Shown piece after piece: positions 27,319 to 37,930 of a stretch of DNA of 64,000 nucleotides; the stretch's first letter is position 1, and each line of letters opens with the position of its first letter. The notes beneath the pieces were generated by a model. That model worked only from the letters and a program-made list of their open reading frames with translations. It made no database searches and was not told the origin of the DNA. The stretch covers positions 62,001 to 126,000 of the forward strand of contig NZ_JPIN01000001.1 of the NCBI RefSeq assembly GCF_000753735.1, written 5' to 3'. The DNA is from Pseudidiomarina atlantica. Lineage in GTDB: Bacteria > Pseudomonadota > Gammaproteobacteria > Enterobacterales > Alteromonadaceae. Both the position numbers and the translations under genes were made by a program.

Positions 27319-27624
27319 ATGTGGGTGTGCAGCCACACGCCTTGGCGCTGGCTGCAGCGTCCGCAGATTTGGGCCGTCGATGCCGACCAGCGTCGGCTTA
27401 TCCGGCTCGATGACAACTCCGCTACCGAACTCAGCCGGCCACAGGTCATTTTAGTGTTGCCGTGGGTTATCTTGGTGCAGTTTACCGGAGTCAAGAGCGG
27501 CCACACGCGACAGCCACCGCAGTGGTGGTGGTACTGGCGCTGGTGGACGGATACCCGCAGTTTTGTGCGTTGCCGACGGTTATTTTTGCGCTGGCGTCAA
27601 GATGGTCGGTTGCGCTTGCGGTAA
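27319..27624 (+). CDS. ygfX: Short YgfX/CptA-like protein lacking the membrane hairpin
   Basis: This 101-residue reading frame begins two bases after sdhE, the place of ygfX in E. coli. The pattern [16 protein letters not shown], a hydrophobic strand [15 protein letters not shown] and a basic end [11 protein letters not shown] resembles the cytoplasmic C-terminal half of YgfX, but the roughly 35-residue N-terminal two-helix membrane hairpin is missing and no upstream in-frame start supplies it. Tryptophan is very frequent (12 of 101), with WWWYWRWW at 69-76. Its last 45 bases overlap the 3' end of convergent nadB. It may be a reduced or decaying gene. Confidence 0.6.
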   Translation: MWVCSHTPWRWLQRPQIWAVDADQRRLIRLDDNSATELSRPQVILVLPWVILVQFTGVKSGHTRQPPQWWWYWRWWTDTRSFVRCRRLFLRWRQDGRLRLR

Positions 27625-29184
27625 CAATTCTGGATAGTCCAGCGTGTAATGCAAACCTCGACTTTCTTTGCGCGCCATAGCGCAGCGGACGATGAGCTCT
27701 GCTACTTGCACTAAATTACGTAATTCGAGCAAATTATTAGTGACGCGGAAGTTGCTGTAATATTCATGAATTTCTTGTTGGAGCAGTTCGATACGACGTA
27801 ACGCGCGCTCCAAACGCTTAGTAGTGCGCACAATTCCCACGTAGTCCCACATAAATAACCGCAGCTCGTGCCAGTTGTGCTGGATGACAACTTCTTCGTC
27901 CGAGTTACCCACTTTACTCTCGTCCCAACTTGGTAGATCGCTGCGTAACTGCGTCGCATCAAGCTTGGCAATAATGTCTTTAGCGGCGGCACGGGCAAAT
28001 ACCAAACATTCAAGTAGTGAATTACTGGCCATGCGGTTGGCACCATGCAAACCTGTGTATGCGACTTCGCCGATAGCGTAAAGATGCGGCACATCTGTTT
28101 GGGCATTGAGGTCGGTATGCACGCCACCGCAGGTATAATGTGCTGCAGGCACAATGGGGATTGCTTGTTTGGTAATATCGATGCCAATACTTAAGCATTT
28201 CTCATAAATGGTGGGAAAATGTTCACGCACAAATGCTGGGTCCTTGTGCGAGATATCCAAATACATGCAATCAGCACCCAAGCGCTTCATTTCGTAATCA
28301 ATTGCGCGTGCGACGACGTCACGCGGTGCTAGCTCAGCCGATTCATGAAAGTCGGGCATAAAACGTGAACCATCGGGACGTTTTAACAAGGCACCTTCGC
28401 CGCGCAAGGCTTCGGTGAGCAAAAACGAGTGCGCGTGCGGATGGAACAAACAAGTCGGATGAAATTGATTGAATTCCATATTACTAACACGACAACCCGC
28501 ACGCCATGCCATGGCAATACCGTCACCACTGGCAACATCGGGGTTCGACGTATATTGGTAAACCTTACTAGCACCGCCGGTCGCTAAGGCAACAAATTTA
28601 GCAGCTACCGTCTCGACCCGTTCCAAAGCACGGTTCCAAATATAGGCACCGTAAACACGACGGCTTTGACCGGTCAGTCGGTCAGTGATCAAATCGACCG
28701 CATTGTAGCGCTCGAGCAGTTGAATATTCGGATGATTACGAACTTTATCGACTAGAGTGGTTTGCACCGCGCGGCCAGTGGCATCGGCGGCATGCAAGAT
28801 GCGCCGGTGACTATGGCCACCTTCTTGGTTAAGATGAAATTTGCTATCGCTGTCAGATTTATCGACGCGGTCAAAACCCACGCCGAGGTCGATCAGCCAT
28901 TGCAAACTCTCGCGTGCATTCGAGGTGGTGAATGCAACAGCTTCTTCATCGCAGAGACCGGCACCGGCAATTAACGTATCTTGAATATGGCTTTCAATGC
29001 TATCATCTTCGTCAAAGACGGCGGCAATACCGCCTTGCGCATAGTAGGTTGAGCCTTCAGTAAGAGGGCCTTTTGACAGTACGAGTACCTTGGCATGGTC
29101 TGCCAGATGTAAAGCTAGGGTTAAACCAGCGGCACCACTGCCAATGATCAGTACGTCACATTGATAATCGCTGCGTTGTTCCAT
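27580..29184 (-). CDS. nadB: L-aspartate oxidase
   Basis: A 534-residue FAD enzyme that oxidises L-aspartate to iminoaspartate, the first step of de novo NAD synthesis with NadA. The FAD-binding GSGAAG is at 15-20; other signatures are [36 protein letters not shown] and [43 protein letters not shown] in successive segments. ATG 29184 leaves eight residues before CDVLIIG, as in E. coli; TTG 29202 is an alternative. It is divergent from rpoE, as in E. coli, and overlaps ygfX at its 3' end. Confidence 0.96.
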   Translation of the reverse strand: MEQRSDYQCDVLIIGSGAAGLTLALHLADHAKVLVLSKGPLTEGSTYYAQGGIAAVFDEDDSIESHIQDTLIAGAGLCDEEAVAFTTSNARESLQWLIDLGVGFDRVDKSDSDSKFHLNQEGGHSHRRILHAADATGRAVQTTLVDKVRNHPNIQLLERYNAVDLITDRLTGQSRRVYGAYIWNRALERVETVAAKFVALATGGASKVYQYTSNPDVASGDGIAMAWRAGCRVSNMEFNQFHPTCLFHPHAHSFLLTEALRGEGALLKRPDGSRFMPDFHESAELAPRDVVARAIDYEMKRLGADCMYLDISHKDPAFVREHFPTIYEKCLSIGIDITKQAIPIVPAAHYTCGGVHTDLNAQTDVPHLYAIGEVAYTGLHGANRMASNSLLECLVFARAAAKDIIAKLDATQLRSDLPSWDESKVGNSDEEVVIQHNWHELRLFMWDYVGIVRTTKRLERALRRIELLQQEIHEYYSNFRVTNNLLELRNLVQVAELIVRCAMARKESRGLHYTLDYPELLPQAQPTILTPAQK

Positions 29185-29262
29185 AAAGTACGGGTAGCTC
29201 AAGCGTAAAACGCTGTAGATGAAAGGAATACGCTCGATTTTACTGTTTTATAAATTTTTTGC

Positions 29263-29290
29263 GAACTTTTTAATGTTAGCCCTGTCTGAA
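29263..29290 (+). promoter_or_regulatory. Sigma-E promoter of rpoE-rseABC
   Basis: GAACTT (29263-29268) and TCTGAA (29285-29290) are separated by exactly 16 bases, matching the consensus for extracytoplasmic sigma-E promoters. It lies about 75 bases before rpoE, so sigma-E would activate its own operon together with its anti-sigma genes. Confidence 0.92.
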
Positions 29291-29363
29291 CTCCCAAGTA
29301 TGACAAATAGGAGCTTGGGCCTGGTTCGCGGTACAAGATTTGGGTTGAGGAGAACAGGCTCAG

Positions 29364-29942
29364 ATGAGCGAACAAGATACTGATAAAGCGCTGGTGCTAA
29401 GAGTGCAGCAGGGCGACCAACAAGCGTTTGATTTGTTGGTAAAAAAATATCAGCACAAAGTAATGAGCCTGATTTCACGTTATGTCAAACAGGCAGCGGA
29501 TGTACCAGATGTTGCACAGGAAGCGTTTGTTAAGGCCTATCGTGCAATTGGTAATTTTCGTGGTGAGAGTGCGTTTTACACGTGGTTGTATCGTATCGCC
29601 GTGAATACCGCGAAAAATTATCTGGTTGCGCAACGGCGCAAACCGCCAGCTTCCGATGTTGACGCTGAAGAAGCTGATTATTACGAAGGTGCAGGTGCGT
29701 TGCACGATGGCGCATCACCGGAAAGTTTACTGCTCACCGATGAAATTCGCGACGTAGTAATGCGTACCATTGACGCATTGCCCGAAGATTTAAGGCGAGC
29801 CATTACGTTACGTGAAATAGAAGGTTTAGGGTACGAAGAAATTGCAATTGAGATGGACTGTCCAATTGGTACAGTACGTTCGCGGATTTTCCGCGCTCGA
29901 GAAGCAATCGATGCGCAGTTACGACCCTTGCTAGAGCGCTAA
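29364..29942 (+). CDS. rpoE: RNA polymerase sigma-E factor
   Basis: A 192-residue ECF sigma factor controlling the envelope stress response. Region 2 contains VPDVAQEAFVKAYRAI and FYTWLYRIAVNTAKNYLVAQ; region 4 contains LPEDLRRAITLREIEGLGYEEIA and CPIGTVRSRIFRARE. It is close to E. coli RpoE (191). The operon rpoE-rseA-rseB-rseC follows in the standard order, its promoter is sigma-E dependent, and target genes bamA, skp and rseP are in this window. Confidence 0.98.
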   Translation: MSEQDTDKALVLRVQQGDQQAFDLLVKKYQHKVMSLISRYVKQAADVPDVAQEAFVKAYRAIGNFRGESAFYTWLYRIAVNTAKNYLVAQRRKPPASDVDAEEADYYEGAGALHDGASPESLLLTDEIRDVVMRTIDALPEDLRRAITLREIEGLGYEEIAIEMDCPIGTVRSRIFRAREAIDAQLRPLLER

Positions 29943-29961
29943 TTTTTTCTGAGGAAAGTTT

Positions 29962-30555
29962 ATGACCAACCGCAGCTTTGAACAAGTATCAGCATTGTTA
30001 GACGATGCGATTGCCGACACTCGTGAGCAAGCGCAACAGCTAGATACTTTGTTAAGCGACAACGAAGCACAGCAGGTATGGGCGCGTTATGCACTCTATG
30101 GCCGTGTACTGAAAGGCGAGGCTGCTGCGCAAGCGCCTGCCGACATCAGTGCCATGGTAGCGGCGCGGATCCGCCAAGAAGCGCCACCGAGTCAAGTAGT
30201 CCAAGGACGCTTCGGGAAACACCGCATGGCACGTTGGTTGCGACCAGCCGGCAGTGTTGCAATTGCGGCAAGCGTCGCGTTAGTTGCCGTGTTAACCGTA
30301 CAACAATCTCAGCCAGTAGCCCCTGAGCAAAGCGTGGAACCTGCGTTTGCTACCAATCCTCTTGGTGGTCGTAGCCCAGTCAGTTACAATACGGTTTTGC
30401 AACAAAACGCACCGAGTGAAGCCGAGCGTGCGCAGCAATTACGCTTGTTGCAGAGTTATATGTTGGATCACAGTCAACAATTGCAACTTTCTTTGCAGGC
30501 GCAGCAACTGAATGAACAATCTGAAGCAGCAGCACCACAAAAAGATGATAACTAA
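29962..30555 (+). CDS. rseA: Anti-sigma-E factor RseA
   Basis: A 197-residue single-pass inner-membrane protein. The cytoplasmic domain (1-90; FEQVSALLDDAI and VWARYALYGRVLKGE) binds and blocks sigma-E; a membrane segment lies at about 94-114 (LRPAGSVAIAASVALVAVLTV); the periplasmic part is glutamine-rich. In E. coli glutamine-rich stretches restrain RseP until DegS cuts first. RseP (7146) is in this window. It starts 19 bases after rpoE with a GAGGAAAG site. Confidence 0.95.
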   Translation: MTNRSFEQVSALLDDAIADTREQAQQLDTLLSDNEAQQVWARYALYGRVLKGEAAAQAPADISAMVAARIRQEAPPSQVVQGRFGKHRMARWLRPAGSVAIAASVALVAVLTVQQSQPVAPEQSVEPAFATNPLGGRSPVSYNTVLQQNAPSEAERAQQLRLLQSYMLDHSQQLQLSLQAQQLNEQSEAAAPQKDDN

Positions 30556-31552
30556 TGCCTGGCGTAGCAGCATCACTGGGTTGCTGCTACTCTGTGGTTT
30601 CCTCTCTTCCAGCGCAATAAGTCAACCTTTTCAAGTCACTGATAGCAATCAGAACCAAGCGGTAGCGCTCTACGATGAAATGGCGCGCGCTTTGCGCGAA
30701 CTTAACTTCGAAGCCACTTTAGTCCGTAGCTCTGGCACTCGCTTAGAACCGATGACATGGTTACATGGCGTGTATCCTGACGGTACCGAAGTTGAATTAA
30801 TCGTTATGCTCAATGGGCCCGATATGCGTATCCTGCGTATCGGTGATGACACTTCCTACTATGAGCCCCATGATGAAGCTTACACCATACATAGCGACGT
30901 AACTTTTGGCTTACTACCCGCTGCTTTTTATAAAAATTTTTCTGAATTACAGCCGCACTATCAGGTCGTTGGCGGCCGAGGCGTGCGCGTCAGTGGGCGT
31001 AATACCCATTTTTTACGTATTTTAAGCCGTGATAATGACCGTTATCATTATGGCTTGTGGATTGATGTTGAGTCGAAGATGCTGCTCAAGATGCAAATGA
31101 TGACCCCCCAGGGTGACATTCTTGAGCAACTCCAAGTGACCACTTTTGTTGAGCGTGAAAACGTGCCCATCGGCATGAGCGATGTGCGTGGTATTCCACG
31201 TCCACCCCGTCTGTACGAAGTGCGCAATCTACGTCCACCACAGTTTAACCTGCAGCCGCAATGGCTTCCCGCTGGATTTGAGTTATTGCGCGCAGGGCAC
31301 CGTCGGGTCGCGGATTCAGGTTTACCAGTGGATTATTATTTGTTTAGTGACGGTCTGACCGAGGTCTCGATTTATGTGGGCTCACAGCAACAGCAAGGGC
31401 TGCCAAGTCTAGCGATGCAGGGGCGTGAGTCTATTGTGAATAGCACCCAACAGAACCTCGCCGTGACCGCAGTGGGCAAGGTGCCGGTGACTACGCTACA
31501 ACGCATGGTCGATAGTATGCGCGCGGTTGAGCCCAACGCTACGCAACCTTAA
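30545..31552 (+). CDS. rseB: Sigma-E regulator RseB (periplasmic)
   Basis: A 335-residue periplasmic protein that binds RseA and protects it from DegS; lipopolysaccharide intermediates displace it. A signal peptide (WRSSITGLLLLCGFLSSSAIS) leads to the MucB/RseB LolA-like N-terminal domain (about 35-200) and a smaller C-terminal domain with LPVDYYLFSDGLTEVSIYV. I choose ATG 30545, overlapping rseA by 11 bases; an ATG 11 codons upstream, deeper inside rseA, would give a longer n-region. E. coli RseB is 318 residues. Confidence 0.93.
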   Translation: MITNAWRSSITGLLLLCGFLSSSAISQPFQVTDSNQNQAVALYDEMARALRELNFEATLVRSSGTRLEPMTWLHGVYPDGTEVELIVMLNGPDMRILRIGDDTSYYEPHDEAYTIHSDVTFGLLPAAFYKNFSELQPHYQVVGGRGVRVSGRNTHFLRILSRDNDRYHYGLWIDVESKMLLKMQMMTPQGDILEQLQVTTFVERENVPIGMSDVRGIPRPPRLYEVRNLRPPQFNLQPQWLPAGFELLRAGHRRVADSGLPVDYYLFSDGLTEVSIYVGSQQQQGLPSLAMQGRESIVNSTQQNLAVTAVGKVPVTTLQRMVDSMRAVEPNATQP

Positions 31553-31574
31553 TGGCGCGGTATTGGAGTCAGTT

Positions 31575-32012
31575 ATGATTCGTGAAGTTGCCACTATTAC
31601 AGAAATTGGCGCGGATTATTTGTTGGTAACGACCGAACTTAAAACCGGTTGTAGTGGTTGTGCTCAACAAACAACCTGCGGTGCGGGTATTATTTCTAAA
31701 GCTTTCAGTGACCGCCGTGCGGCATTTCGTGTGCAAAAGCCAGATACCGGCGACTTTCACGAAGGGCAAACCGTCGAACTACTACTACCTGAACAGATGC
31801 TTACCCGTGCCTCTTTACTCATTTATGGGGCGCCACTATTGGTCTTGATACTCAGCGCGGCAACCCTGCAAGGTCTGCTAGGCATTAACGAAGGCTTCAG
31901 TATCATTGCATCACTGATCGCCTTCGGTGCCAGTTTTTGGGCATTGAAACGTTGGTTCAAAATGCGTGATTTACAGGTGAGTCAGCTGCTACAAGTGCAA
32001 CAAATCCACTGA
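31575..32012 (+). CDS. rseC: RseC/MucC family membrane regulator
   Basis: A 145-residue protein with an N-terminal domain carrying C26, C29 and C35 (GCSGCAQQTTCGAG), which may bind an iron-sulfur centre in this family, and two membrane segments (SLLIYGAPLLVLILSAATL and SIIASLIAFGASFWAL). It ends the rpoE operon. In E. coli it modulates sigma-E activity mildly and is linked to SoxR reduction. ATG 31575 has a TTGGAG site; a longer in-frame start overlapping rseB lacks one. Confidence 0.93.
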   Translation: MIREVATITEIGADYLLVTTELKTGCSGCAQQTTCGAGIISKAFSDRRAAFRVQKPDTGDFHEGQTVELLLPEQMLTRASLLIYGAPLLVLILSAATLQGLLGINEGFSIIASLIAFGASFWALKRWFKMRDLQVSQLLQVQQIH

Positions 32013-32100
32013 AAACACCCGAAAAACCTTTGTTCTGCGCCTCATTATCAGTATGATCAGCGGTAATTATTTTTCCTACTTAGTTGTTGCGGGGGCATGA

Positions 32101-33912
32101 ATGCCAGAAAAGGCGTTTAAGCAAGCAAATATCCGAAATTTTTCGATCATTGCGCACATTGATCATGGTAAATCGACTCTTTCTGATCGGTTGATTCAGC
32201 ATTGTGGCGGTCTTACCGATCGTGAGATGGCTGAACAGGTGCTTGACTCAATGGATCTTGAGCGTGAGCGTGGTATTACCATTAAAGCGCAAAGCGTGAC
32301 CTTGCACTACACCGCTGCCGACGGTGAAACCTACCAACTCAACTTTATCGATACGCCCGGGCATGTCGACTTCTCATACGAAGTATCACGTAGCCTTGCC
32401 GGCTGTGAAGGTGCCTTATTGGTGGTCGATGCTGCACAGGGCGTCGAAGCGCAAACGTTGGCGAACTGCTACACCGCTATCGAAATGGATCTTGAGGTGG
32501 TGCCGGTATTAAATAAGATCGACTTACCGCAAGCCGATCCAATGCGGGTAGCTGAAGAAATTGAGGACATCGTTGGCATTGAAGCGGTAGACGCAGTGCA
32601 ATGTTCAGCTAAAACCGGTATTGGTATCGACGAAGTGCTAGAGCGAATTGTGCGCCAGATCCCGCCACCGCAGGGTGATCCTGATGCGCCAGTGCAAGCA
32701 CTTATTATTGACTCGTGGTTCGACAACTACCAAGGCGTGGTGTCATTAGTGCGAGTGAAGAACGGTACCCTGCGTGCTGGCGATAAAATGAAGGTTATGT
32801 CGACCGGACAAAGTTATCAAATTGACAAAGTCGGTTACTTTTCGCCGAAGCAGTTCGAGACCGGAATTCTGCGTTGTGGTGAAGTAGGCTTCGTGATTGC
32901 TGGCATCAAAGAAATTAAAGGCGCGCCTGTGGGCGATACGCTAACGTTGACGAAAACGCCAGCAGAAAAACCGTTACCTGGATTTAAGAAAGTGAAGCCG
33001 CAGGTGTATGCGGGGATGTTCCCAATTTCCTCAGATGACTACGAAAGCTTCCGTGACGCGCTAGATAAACTCAGCTTGAACGATGCGTCGTTGTTTTTTG
33101 AACCTGAGAATTCTGCTGCACTTGGTTTTGGTTTCCGTTGTGGTTTCCTTGGTATGTTGCACATGGAAATCATTCAGGAGCGTCTCGAACGCGAATATGA
33201 CATTGATTTGATTACTACGGCGCCAACTGTGGTGTACAAGGTTGTCACCACCAAGGGGAAAGAGCTTAACGTCGATAACCCTTCAAACTTGCCCGCTGTG
33301 AACGAAATCGAGACGATTTACGAGCCGATTGTCGAAGCCAATATTTTGGTCCCGCAAGAGTATCTTGGCAATGTCATTACTCTTTGTGTCGATAAGCGTG
33401 GCGTACAGACCAATATGATCTACCACGGCAAGCAAGTTGCCGTGACCTATGAATTGCCAATGGCTGAAGTGGTGATGGACTTCTTTGACCGCTTGAAGTC
33501 GACTTCGCGCGGCTATGCCTCGCTAGATTATCATTTTAAACGCTTCCAAGAAGCCGATATGGTGCGGGTTGATATTCTTATCAACAATGAGCGGGTGGAT
33601 GCGTTAGCAATGATCACGCACCGTGATAACTCAGTCGGTCGTGGGCGTGAGCTGGTTGACAAGATGCGTGAACTGATTCCGCGTCAGATGTTCGATATTG
33701 CAATTCAGGCCACTATAGGTAATCAGGTCATTGCGCGTTCTACGGTCAAGCAATTACGCAAAAACGTGACCGCGAAATGTTATGGCGGTGACGTCAGCCG
33801 CAAGAAAAAGCTGTTGCAGAAGCAGAAAGAAGGCAAGAAGCGTATGAAGCAGCTGGGTAATGTGGAGGTGCCGCAAGAAGCGTTCTTAGCGGTACTCAAG
33901 GTAGGGAAATAA
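32101..33912 (+). CDS. lepA: Elongation factor 4 (LepA GTPase)
   Basis: A 603-residue translational GTPase that affects 30S biogenesis and back-translocation. G1 is [11 protein letters not shown]2 contains RGITIKAQ, G3 is DTPGHVDF, G4 is NKID and G5 is SAKTGIG. EF-G-like domains follow, and the unique C-terminal domain ends with [24 protein letters not shown]. It precedes lepB by 14 bases, as in E. coli. The 88-base gap from rseC may contain its own promoter, which I could not pin down. Confidence 0.97.
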   Translation: MPEKAFKQANIRNFSIIAHIDHGKSTLSDRLIQHCGGLTDREMAEQVLDSMDLERERGITIKAQSVTLHYTAADGETYQLNFIDTPGHVDFSYEVSRSLAGCEGALLVVDAAQGVEAQTLANCYTAIEMDLEVVPVLNKIDLPQADPMRVAEEIEDIVGIEAVDAVQCSAKTGIGIDEVLERIVRQIPPPQGDPDAPVQALIIDSWFDNYQGVVSLVRVKNGTLRAGDKMKVMSTGQSYQIDKVGYFSPKQFETGILRCGEVGFVIAGIKEIKGAPVGDTLTLTKTPAEKPLPGFKKVKPQVYAGMFPISSDDYESFRDALDKLSLNDASLFFEPENSAALGFGFRCGFLGMLHMEIIQERLEREYDIDLITTAPTVVYKVVTTKGKELNVDNPSNLPAVNEIETIYEPIVEANILVPQEYLGNVITLCVDKRGVQTNMIYHGKQVAVTYELPMAEVVMDFFDRLKSTSRGYASLDYHFKRFQEADMVRVDILINNERVDALAMITHRDNSVGRGRELVDKMRELIPRQMFDIAIQATIGNQVIARSTVKQLRKNVTAKCYGGDVSRKKKLLQKQKEGKKRMKQLGNVEVPQEAFLAVLKVGK

Positions 33913-33926
33913 GCACAAGGTAGCAC

Positions 33927-34853
33927 ATGGCAAACTTTTACTCAGCGTTGTTAACGATCGTCACCATCGTAGCCGGTCTCATATGGCTGTATGACGCCAA
34001 AGTCAATAAACCGAAACGTTTAGAGAAAATCGCTGACGAAGAACGGCGTTTGCAGCAGCAGCTTGATGAAGAGGCACGACAACGAGTAGCGCCACAAGGT
34101 GGTATCGCTGAGTTTGCGCAATCGGTGTTTCCGATCCTATTTGTGATTCTTATTTTACGGTCGTTTTTTTATGAACCCTTCCGTATTCCGTCAGCATCGA
34201 TGATGCCGACGTTGTTGGAAGGCGATTTTATTCTGGTTGAAAAGTTCAGTTATGGCGTTCGTGATCCCTTATGGCGAACTGAATTCATTGAATCAGGTCG
34301 GCCAGAGCGTGGCGATATTGCGGTGTTCAAATATCCGCCGCAGCCTAATTTAGATTTTATTAAGCGCATTGTCGGACTGCCGGGCGACCGCATTATTTAT
34401 CGAAATAAAACGCTTTATATTCAACCTGCTTGTGACACGACAATCCAAACTGAATGTCCGAAACTTGAGGTTGTGGCACGTAATATCAGTGATTCAGACG
34501 CGGTTTATTTTAATGGCGCACGACCGTTGCAAGTGGCTGAAGAGCAACTTGGTAATGTTTCGCATCAGATTCTGCTCGACCCGACCGTTGGTGGTCGCGA
34601 AGCTTTTTACTTTAAGCAGTCTGGTACCGCGCGTGATGAATGGATAGTTCCTGAAGGTGCTTATTTTGCCATGGGTGACAACCGCGATAACTCGGAGGAC
34701 AGTCGTTATTGGGGGTTCGTGCCGGAAGATAATTTAGTTGGTAAAGCCGTCTTTATTTGGATGAGTTTTGAAATGGATCGACCATCATCAAGTTGGTTGC
34801 CGCAATGGGTGCCGACAGGTATTCGCTGGCAGCGACTTGGAGGAGTGGAATAA
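33927..34853 (+). CDS. lepB: Signal peptidase I
   Basis: A 308-residue inner-membrane serine protease that removes signal peptides from secreted proteins. Two N-terminal membrane helices (about 5-22 and 66-82) precede the periplasmic catalytic domain with Ser91 ([11 protein letters not shown]) and general base Lys146 ([11 protein letters not shown]), the same positions as in E. coli. The later [14 protein letters not shown] box is also present. Two bases separate it from rnc. Confidence 0.97.
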   Translation: MANFYSALLTIVTIVAGLIWLYDAKVNKPKRLEKIADEERRLQQQLDEEARQRVAPQGGIAEFAQSVFPILFVILILRSFFYEPFRIPSASMMPTLLEGDFILVEKFSYGVRDPLWRTEFIESGRPERGDIAVFKYPPQPNLDFIKRIVGLPGDRIIYRNKTLYIQPACDTTIQTECPKLEVVARNISDSDAVYFNGARPLQVAEEQLGNVSHQILLDPTVGGREAFYFKQSGTARDEWIVPEGAYFAMGDNRDNSEDSRYWGFVPEDNLVGKAVFIWMSFEMDRPSSSWLPQWVPTGIRWQRLGGVE

Positions 34854-34855
34854 TT

Positions 34856-35548
34856 GTGAGCTTACCCAAGCCACCTATTACAGAATTAGAGAAAGCTTTC
34901 GGCTATCAATTTCAAGACGATGAGCGTTTACAACAAGCGCTCACCCATCGTAGTGCCAATGCGGTACACAATGAACGGTTAGAATTTCTTGGTGATTCGG
35001 TGCTTGGCATCATCATTAGTGAAGCGTTATTTGAACGTTTTCCCAAGATTGATGAAGGTGACTTGAGTCGCATGCGTGCCACTTTAGTCTGCGGTCGAAA
35101 TCTAGCCAAACTCGCGCAGAAGTTCGATATCGGCAAACATTTGCGGCTAGGACCGGGTGAAATGAAAAGCGGGGGTCATCGCCGCGAATCGATCTTGGCC
35201 GATGCAATGGAAGCCTTGTTGGGTGCGATGTACTTAGAAAGTGATTTAGATACCTGCCGCCGCGTGGTGTTGTTGTGGTTCAAAGATCAATTACAAGGCA
35301 TCAAACCGGGGGCCGGCCATAAAGATCCGAAAACGCGCTTGCAAGAATTCCTACAGGGACGACAATTACCTTTGCCAGCGTATGATGTGGTGACGATTCA
35401 AGGGCAAGCGCATAACCAGCGTTTTACCGTGAGTTGTACCACCGAACTACTGAACGAGCCGGTACTTGGCAGTGGTACCAGTCGTCGCAAAGCTGAACAA
35501 CAAGCAGCTTCACTCACTTTAGAAAAAATTCAGCAGCAGGAGTCCTAA
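34856..35548 (+). CDS. rnc: Ribonuclease III
   Basis: A 230-residue double-strand-specific RNase that processes rRNA and many mRNAs. The signature NERLEFLGD spans residues 39-47, [16 protein letters not shown] holds further acidic metal ligands, and the C-terminal double-stranded-RNA-binding domain runs from about 155 ([12 protein letters not shown]) to the end. The start is GTG at 34856 with a GGAGGAG site in the lepB 3' end. rnc-era-recO is conserved; in E. coli RNase III cuts its own leader, which I could not judge here. Confidence 0.97.
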   Translation: MSLPKPPITELEKAFGYQFQDDERLQQALTHRSANAVHNERLEFLGDSVLGIIISEALFERFPKIDEGDLSRMRATLVCGRNLAKLAQKFDIGKHLRLGPGEMKSGGHRRESILADAMEALLGAMYLESDLDTCRRVVLLWFKDQLQGIKPGAGHKDPKTRLQEFLQGRQLPLPAYDVVTIQGQAHNQRFTVSCTTELLNEPVLGSGTSRRKAEQQAASLTLEKIQQQES

Positions 35549-35549
35549 C

Positions 35550-36461
35550 ATGCAAGATCTACAGCCGACCGAACAAGCATCGGCGTTCATTGCCATTGTT
35601 GGACGCCCTAATGTTGGCAAATCGACGTTGCTAAACCGTATTCTGGGACAGAAAGTCAGTATTACCTCAAGCAAGCCGCAAACCACACGGCACCGCATTC
35701 TTGGCATCGAAACTGAAGGCGATCGGCAGATCGTTTATGTCGACACGCCAGGCTTACATCAGGACGAGAAACGCGCAATTAACCGGTTGATGAATCGTGC
35801 TGCAGCAAGCTCGTTAAGCGGCGTTGAAGCCGTATTGTTTGTGGTAGAAGCCGGGCGTTGGACGACTGATGACGAGATGGTTCTAAACAAGCTCAAGCAC
35901 AGCAAAGTTCCGGTGTTGCTAGTCGTCAACAAAGTTGATCAAATCAAAGATAAAAGCGAATTATTGCCGTTGTTGCAAGAACTTGCGGGGAAAGCTGATT
36001 TTGCCGAGGTGATCCCGTTGTCAGCGCTCAAAGGGGATCAGGTCCCAGCGTTGCGCGAACTCGTGCAGCGTTACGCCAAACCGGGTGCGCATCATTATCC
36101 CGAAGACTATGTTACGGACCGCTCATTGCGATTTATGACGGCCGAGATCATTCGCGAAAAGCTCATGCGTTTCACCGGAGACGAACTGCCGTACAGCACG
36201 ACCGTTGAAATCGAACAGTTTCAGACTGCCGAGAGCGGTACCACTCATATTCACGCGCTAATTTTGGTCGAACGCGACGGCCAAAAGCGCATGGTGATTG
36301 GTGCCGGTGGGCAAAAGTTAAAACAGATCGGCAGTGAAGCGCGCCGCGACATCGAAACCCTTATTGATGGCAAAGTGCATTTGCAGTTGTGGGTCAAAGT
36401 GAAATCGGGGTGGGCTGATGACGAGCGCGCTCTGCGTAGTCTCGGTTACCAAGAGGATTAA
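35550..36461 (+). CDS. era: GTPase Era
   Basis: A 303-residue GTPase that binds the 3' end of 16S rRNA during 30S maturation. G1 is [10 protein letters not shown]2 region [10 protein letters not shown]3 DTPGLH, G4 NKVD, and the C-terminal KH domain (about 205-290) has the [13 protein letters not shown] loop. Its ATG is one base after the rnc stop with a CAGGAG site. Confidence 0.98.
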   Translation: MQDLQPTEQASAFIAIVGRPNVGKSTLLNRILGQKVSITSSKPQTTRHRILGIETEGDRQIVYVDTPGLHQDEKRAINRLMNRAAASSLSGVEAVLFVVEAGRWTTDDEMVLNKLKHSKVPVLLVVNKVDQIKDKSELLPLLQELAGKADFAEVIPLSALKGDQVPALRELVQRYAKPGAHHYPEDYVTDRSLRFMTAEIIREKLMRFTGDELPYSTTVEIEQFQTAESGTTHIHALILVERDGQKRMVIGAGGQKLKQIGSEARRDIETLIDGKVHLQLWVKVKSGWADDERALRSLGYQED

Positions 36462-36466
36462 TTGCG

Positions 36467-37156
36467 GTGGAGCCAGCATTTGTTTTACATCGCTGGCCCT
36501 ATCAGGACAGCAGCTTTATTGTCGAGCTACTGACCCGTGAACAAGGGCGCTATCGAGTCGTTGCCAAAGGTGCGCGACGGTCAAAAAGTCCTTGGCGCGC
36601 GATTTTACAACCCTTCACGCCGTTGCTGGTGCAAAGCCGCGGGCGCCATGATTTGCAAACACTCACCCAAGCTGAACTGAACGGTCGCGCGGTCGCACTT
36701 AACGGCCGCTCGCTTTACAGCGGTTTCTACTTAAATGAGCTGGTGCAGCGCTTAACGTCTCCCTATCAACCGCTGGAACCAGTCTTCGATGACTATCAGC
36801 AAGCATTAGTGCAATTGGCTAGCAGCGCTCACGTTGAACCGGTTTTGCGCCAGTTCGAATGGCAAATGCTGTGTCATTTAGGGCACGGGTTTGATTGGGA
36901 TTATGACGACCAAGGTGAATCCATTCAGGGCGAATTTTGGTATAGGTTTGTGCCAGAACACGGTTTTTGCCGAGTTCCACAGGCGACCACCGACTGTTTT
37001 AGTGGCAGCTCGTTGCTACAGCTTGGCGCATTTGAGCTAAGCGATCCGAGCCTGCTAAACTCAATGAAAAGAATTATGCGTATGGCACTCGCTCCCTATT
37101 TAGGTGACCAACCACTGCGCAGCCGGCAATTATTTGCCCAACAAAAAGGAAATTAA
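36467..37156 (+). CDS. recO: DNA repair protein RecO
   Basis: A 229-residue recombination mediator that with RecR loads RecA on SSB-coated DNA. The N-terminal OB fold includes [23 protein letters not shown] and [17 protein letters not shown], followed by a helical domain. It starts with GTG at 36467, five bases after era, and is slightly shorter than E. coli RecO (242). recJ and recA of the same pathway are in this window. Confidence 0.94.
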   Translation: MEPAFVLHRWPYQDSSFIVELLTREQGRYRVVAKGARRSKSPWRAILQPFTPLLVQSRGRHDLQTLTQAELNGRAVALNGRSLYSGFYLNELVQRLTSPYQPLEPVFDDYQQALVQLASSAHVEPVLRQFEWQMLCHLGHGFDWDYDDQGESIQGEFWYRFVPEHGFCRVPQATTDCFSGSSLLQLGAFELSDPSLLNSMKRIMRMALAPYLGDQPLRSRQLFAQQKGN

Positions 37157-37157
37157 C

Positions 37158-37928
37158 ATGCATCATGCTCCTTTAGGCAACACCATTTTGTTAGGGGTCA
37201 ACATTGACCATGTCGCTACGGTGCGTAACGCCCGTGGCGTCAATTACCCGGATCCAGTGCAGGCAGCGGCGATAGCCGAACAAGCGGGTGCCGACGGCAT
37301 CACTATTCACTTACGCGAAGACCGCCGCCATATCAAAGATCGTGACGTCGAGATTCTCGCAGATACCCTGCAGACGCGGATGAATTTGGAAATGGCGGTC
37401 ACCGAAGAGATGCTCGCGATTGCCTGTCGAATAAAGCCACACTATGTTTGCTTGGTGCCGGAAAAGCGCGAAGAATTGACCACCGAAGGGGGGCTCGACG
37501 TAGCTGGGCAACAAGGTAAAATTACCGCAGCAGTAGAGCGCTTGGCGGAACAGGGTATTCAAACTTCATTATTTATTGATGCCGACAAGCAGCAAATTGA
37601 CGCGGCGTTGGCAACCGGTGCAAGCATTATCGAATTACATACTGGCCACTACGCGGAGCAACAGAATCTTGCGGAGCAGCAAAGGAGTTTACTGTTACTG
37701 CATGATGCGGCGAAATACGCCCAAGCTGCGGGCTTACAAGTAAACGCCGGACACGGTCTGCACTATCACAACACCGCACCGATTGCGGCATTGCCCGAAT
37801 TGGTTGAGCTCAATATTGGGCATGCGATTATTGCGCGCGCAGTGCTAGTTGGACTCGACCAAGCAGTGCGCGACATGAAACGTTTGATGCTCGATGCGCG
37901 TACCGCCTCAACGGTGCAATCGCGTTAA
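37158..37928 (+). CDS. pdxJ: Pyridoxine 5'-phosphate synthase
   Basis: A 256-residue TIM-barrel enzyme that condenses 1-deoxyxylulose 5-phosphate with 3-amino-2-oxopropyl phosphate to give pyridoxine 5'-phosphate. Signatures are [44 protein letters not shown] and [13 protein letters not shown] 37158 with an AAAAGGAA site is chosen over an earlier in-frame start within recO. In E. coli acpS follows pdxJ; here rlmD follows after two bases and acpS is absent from the locus. Confidence 0.97.
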   Translation: MHHAPLGNTILLGVNIDHVATVRNARGVNYPDPVQAAAIAEQAGADGITIHLREDRRHIKDRDVEILADTLQTRMNLEMAVTEEMLAIACRIKPHYVCLVPEKREELTTEGGLDVAGQQGKITAAVERLAEQGIQTSLFIDADKQQIDAALATGASIIELHTGHYAEQQNLAEQQRSLLLLHDAAKYAQAAGLQVNAGHGLHYHNTAPIAALPELVELNIGHAIIARAVLVGLDQAVRDMKRLMLDARTASTVQSR

Positions 37929-37930
37929 GA

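Noticed and set aside
27462-27680. Hydrophobic 72-codon frame within ygfX and the nadB 3' end
   Set aside because: It overlaps ygfX in another frame and nadB antisense, has no ribosome-binding site and no family pattern.
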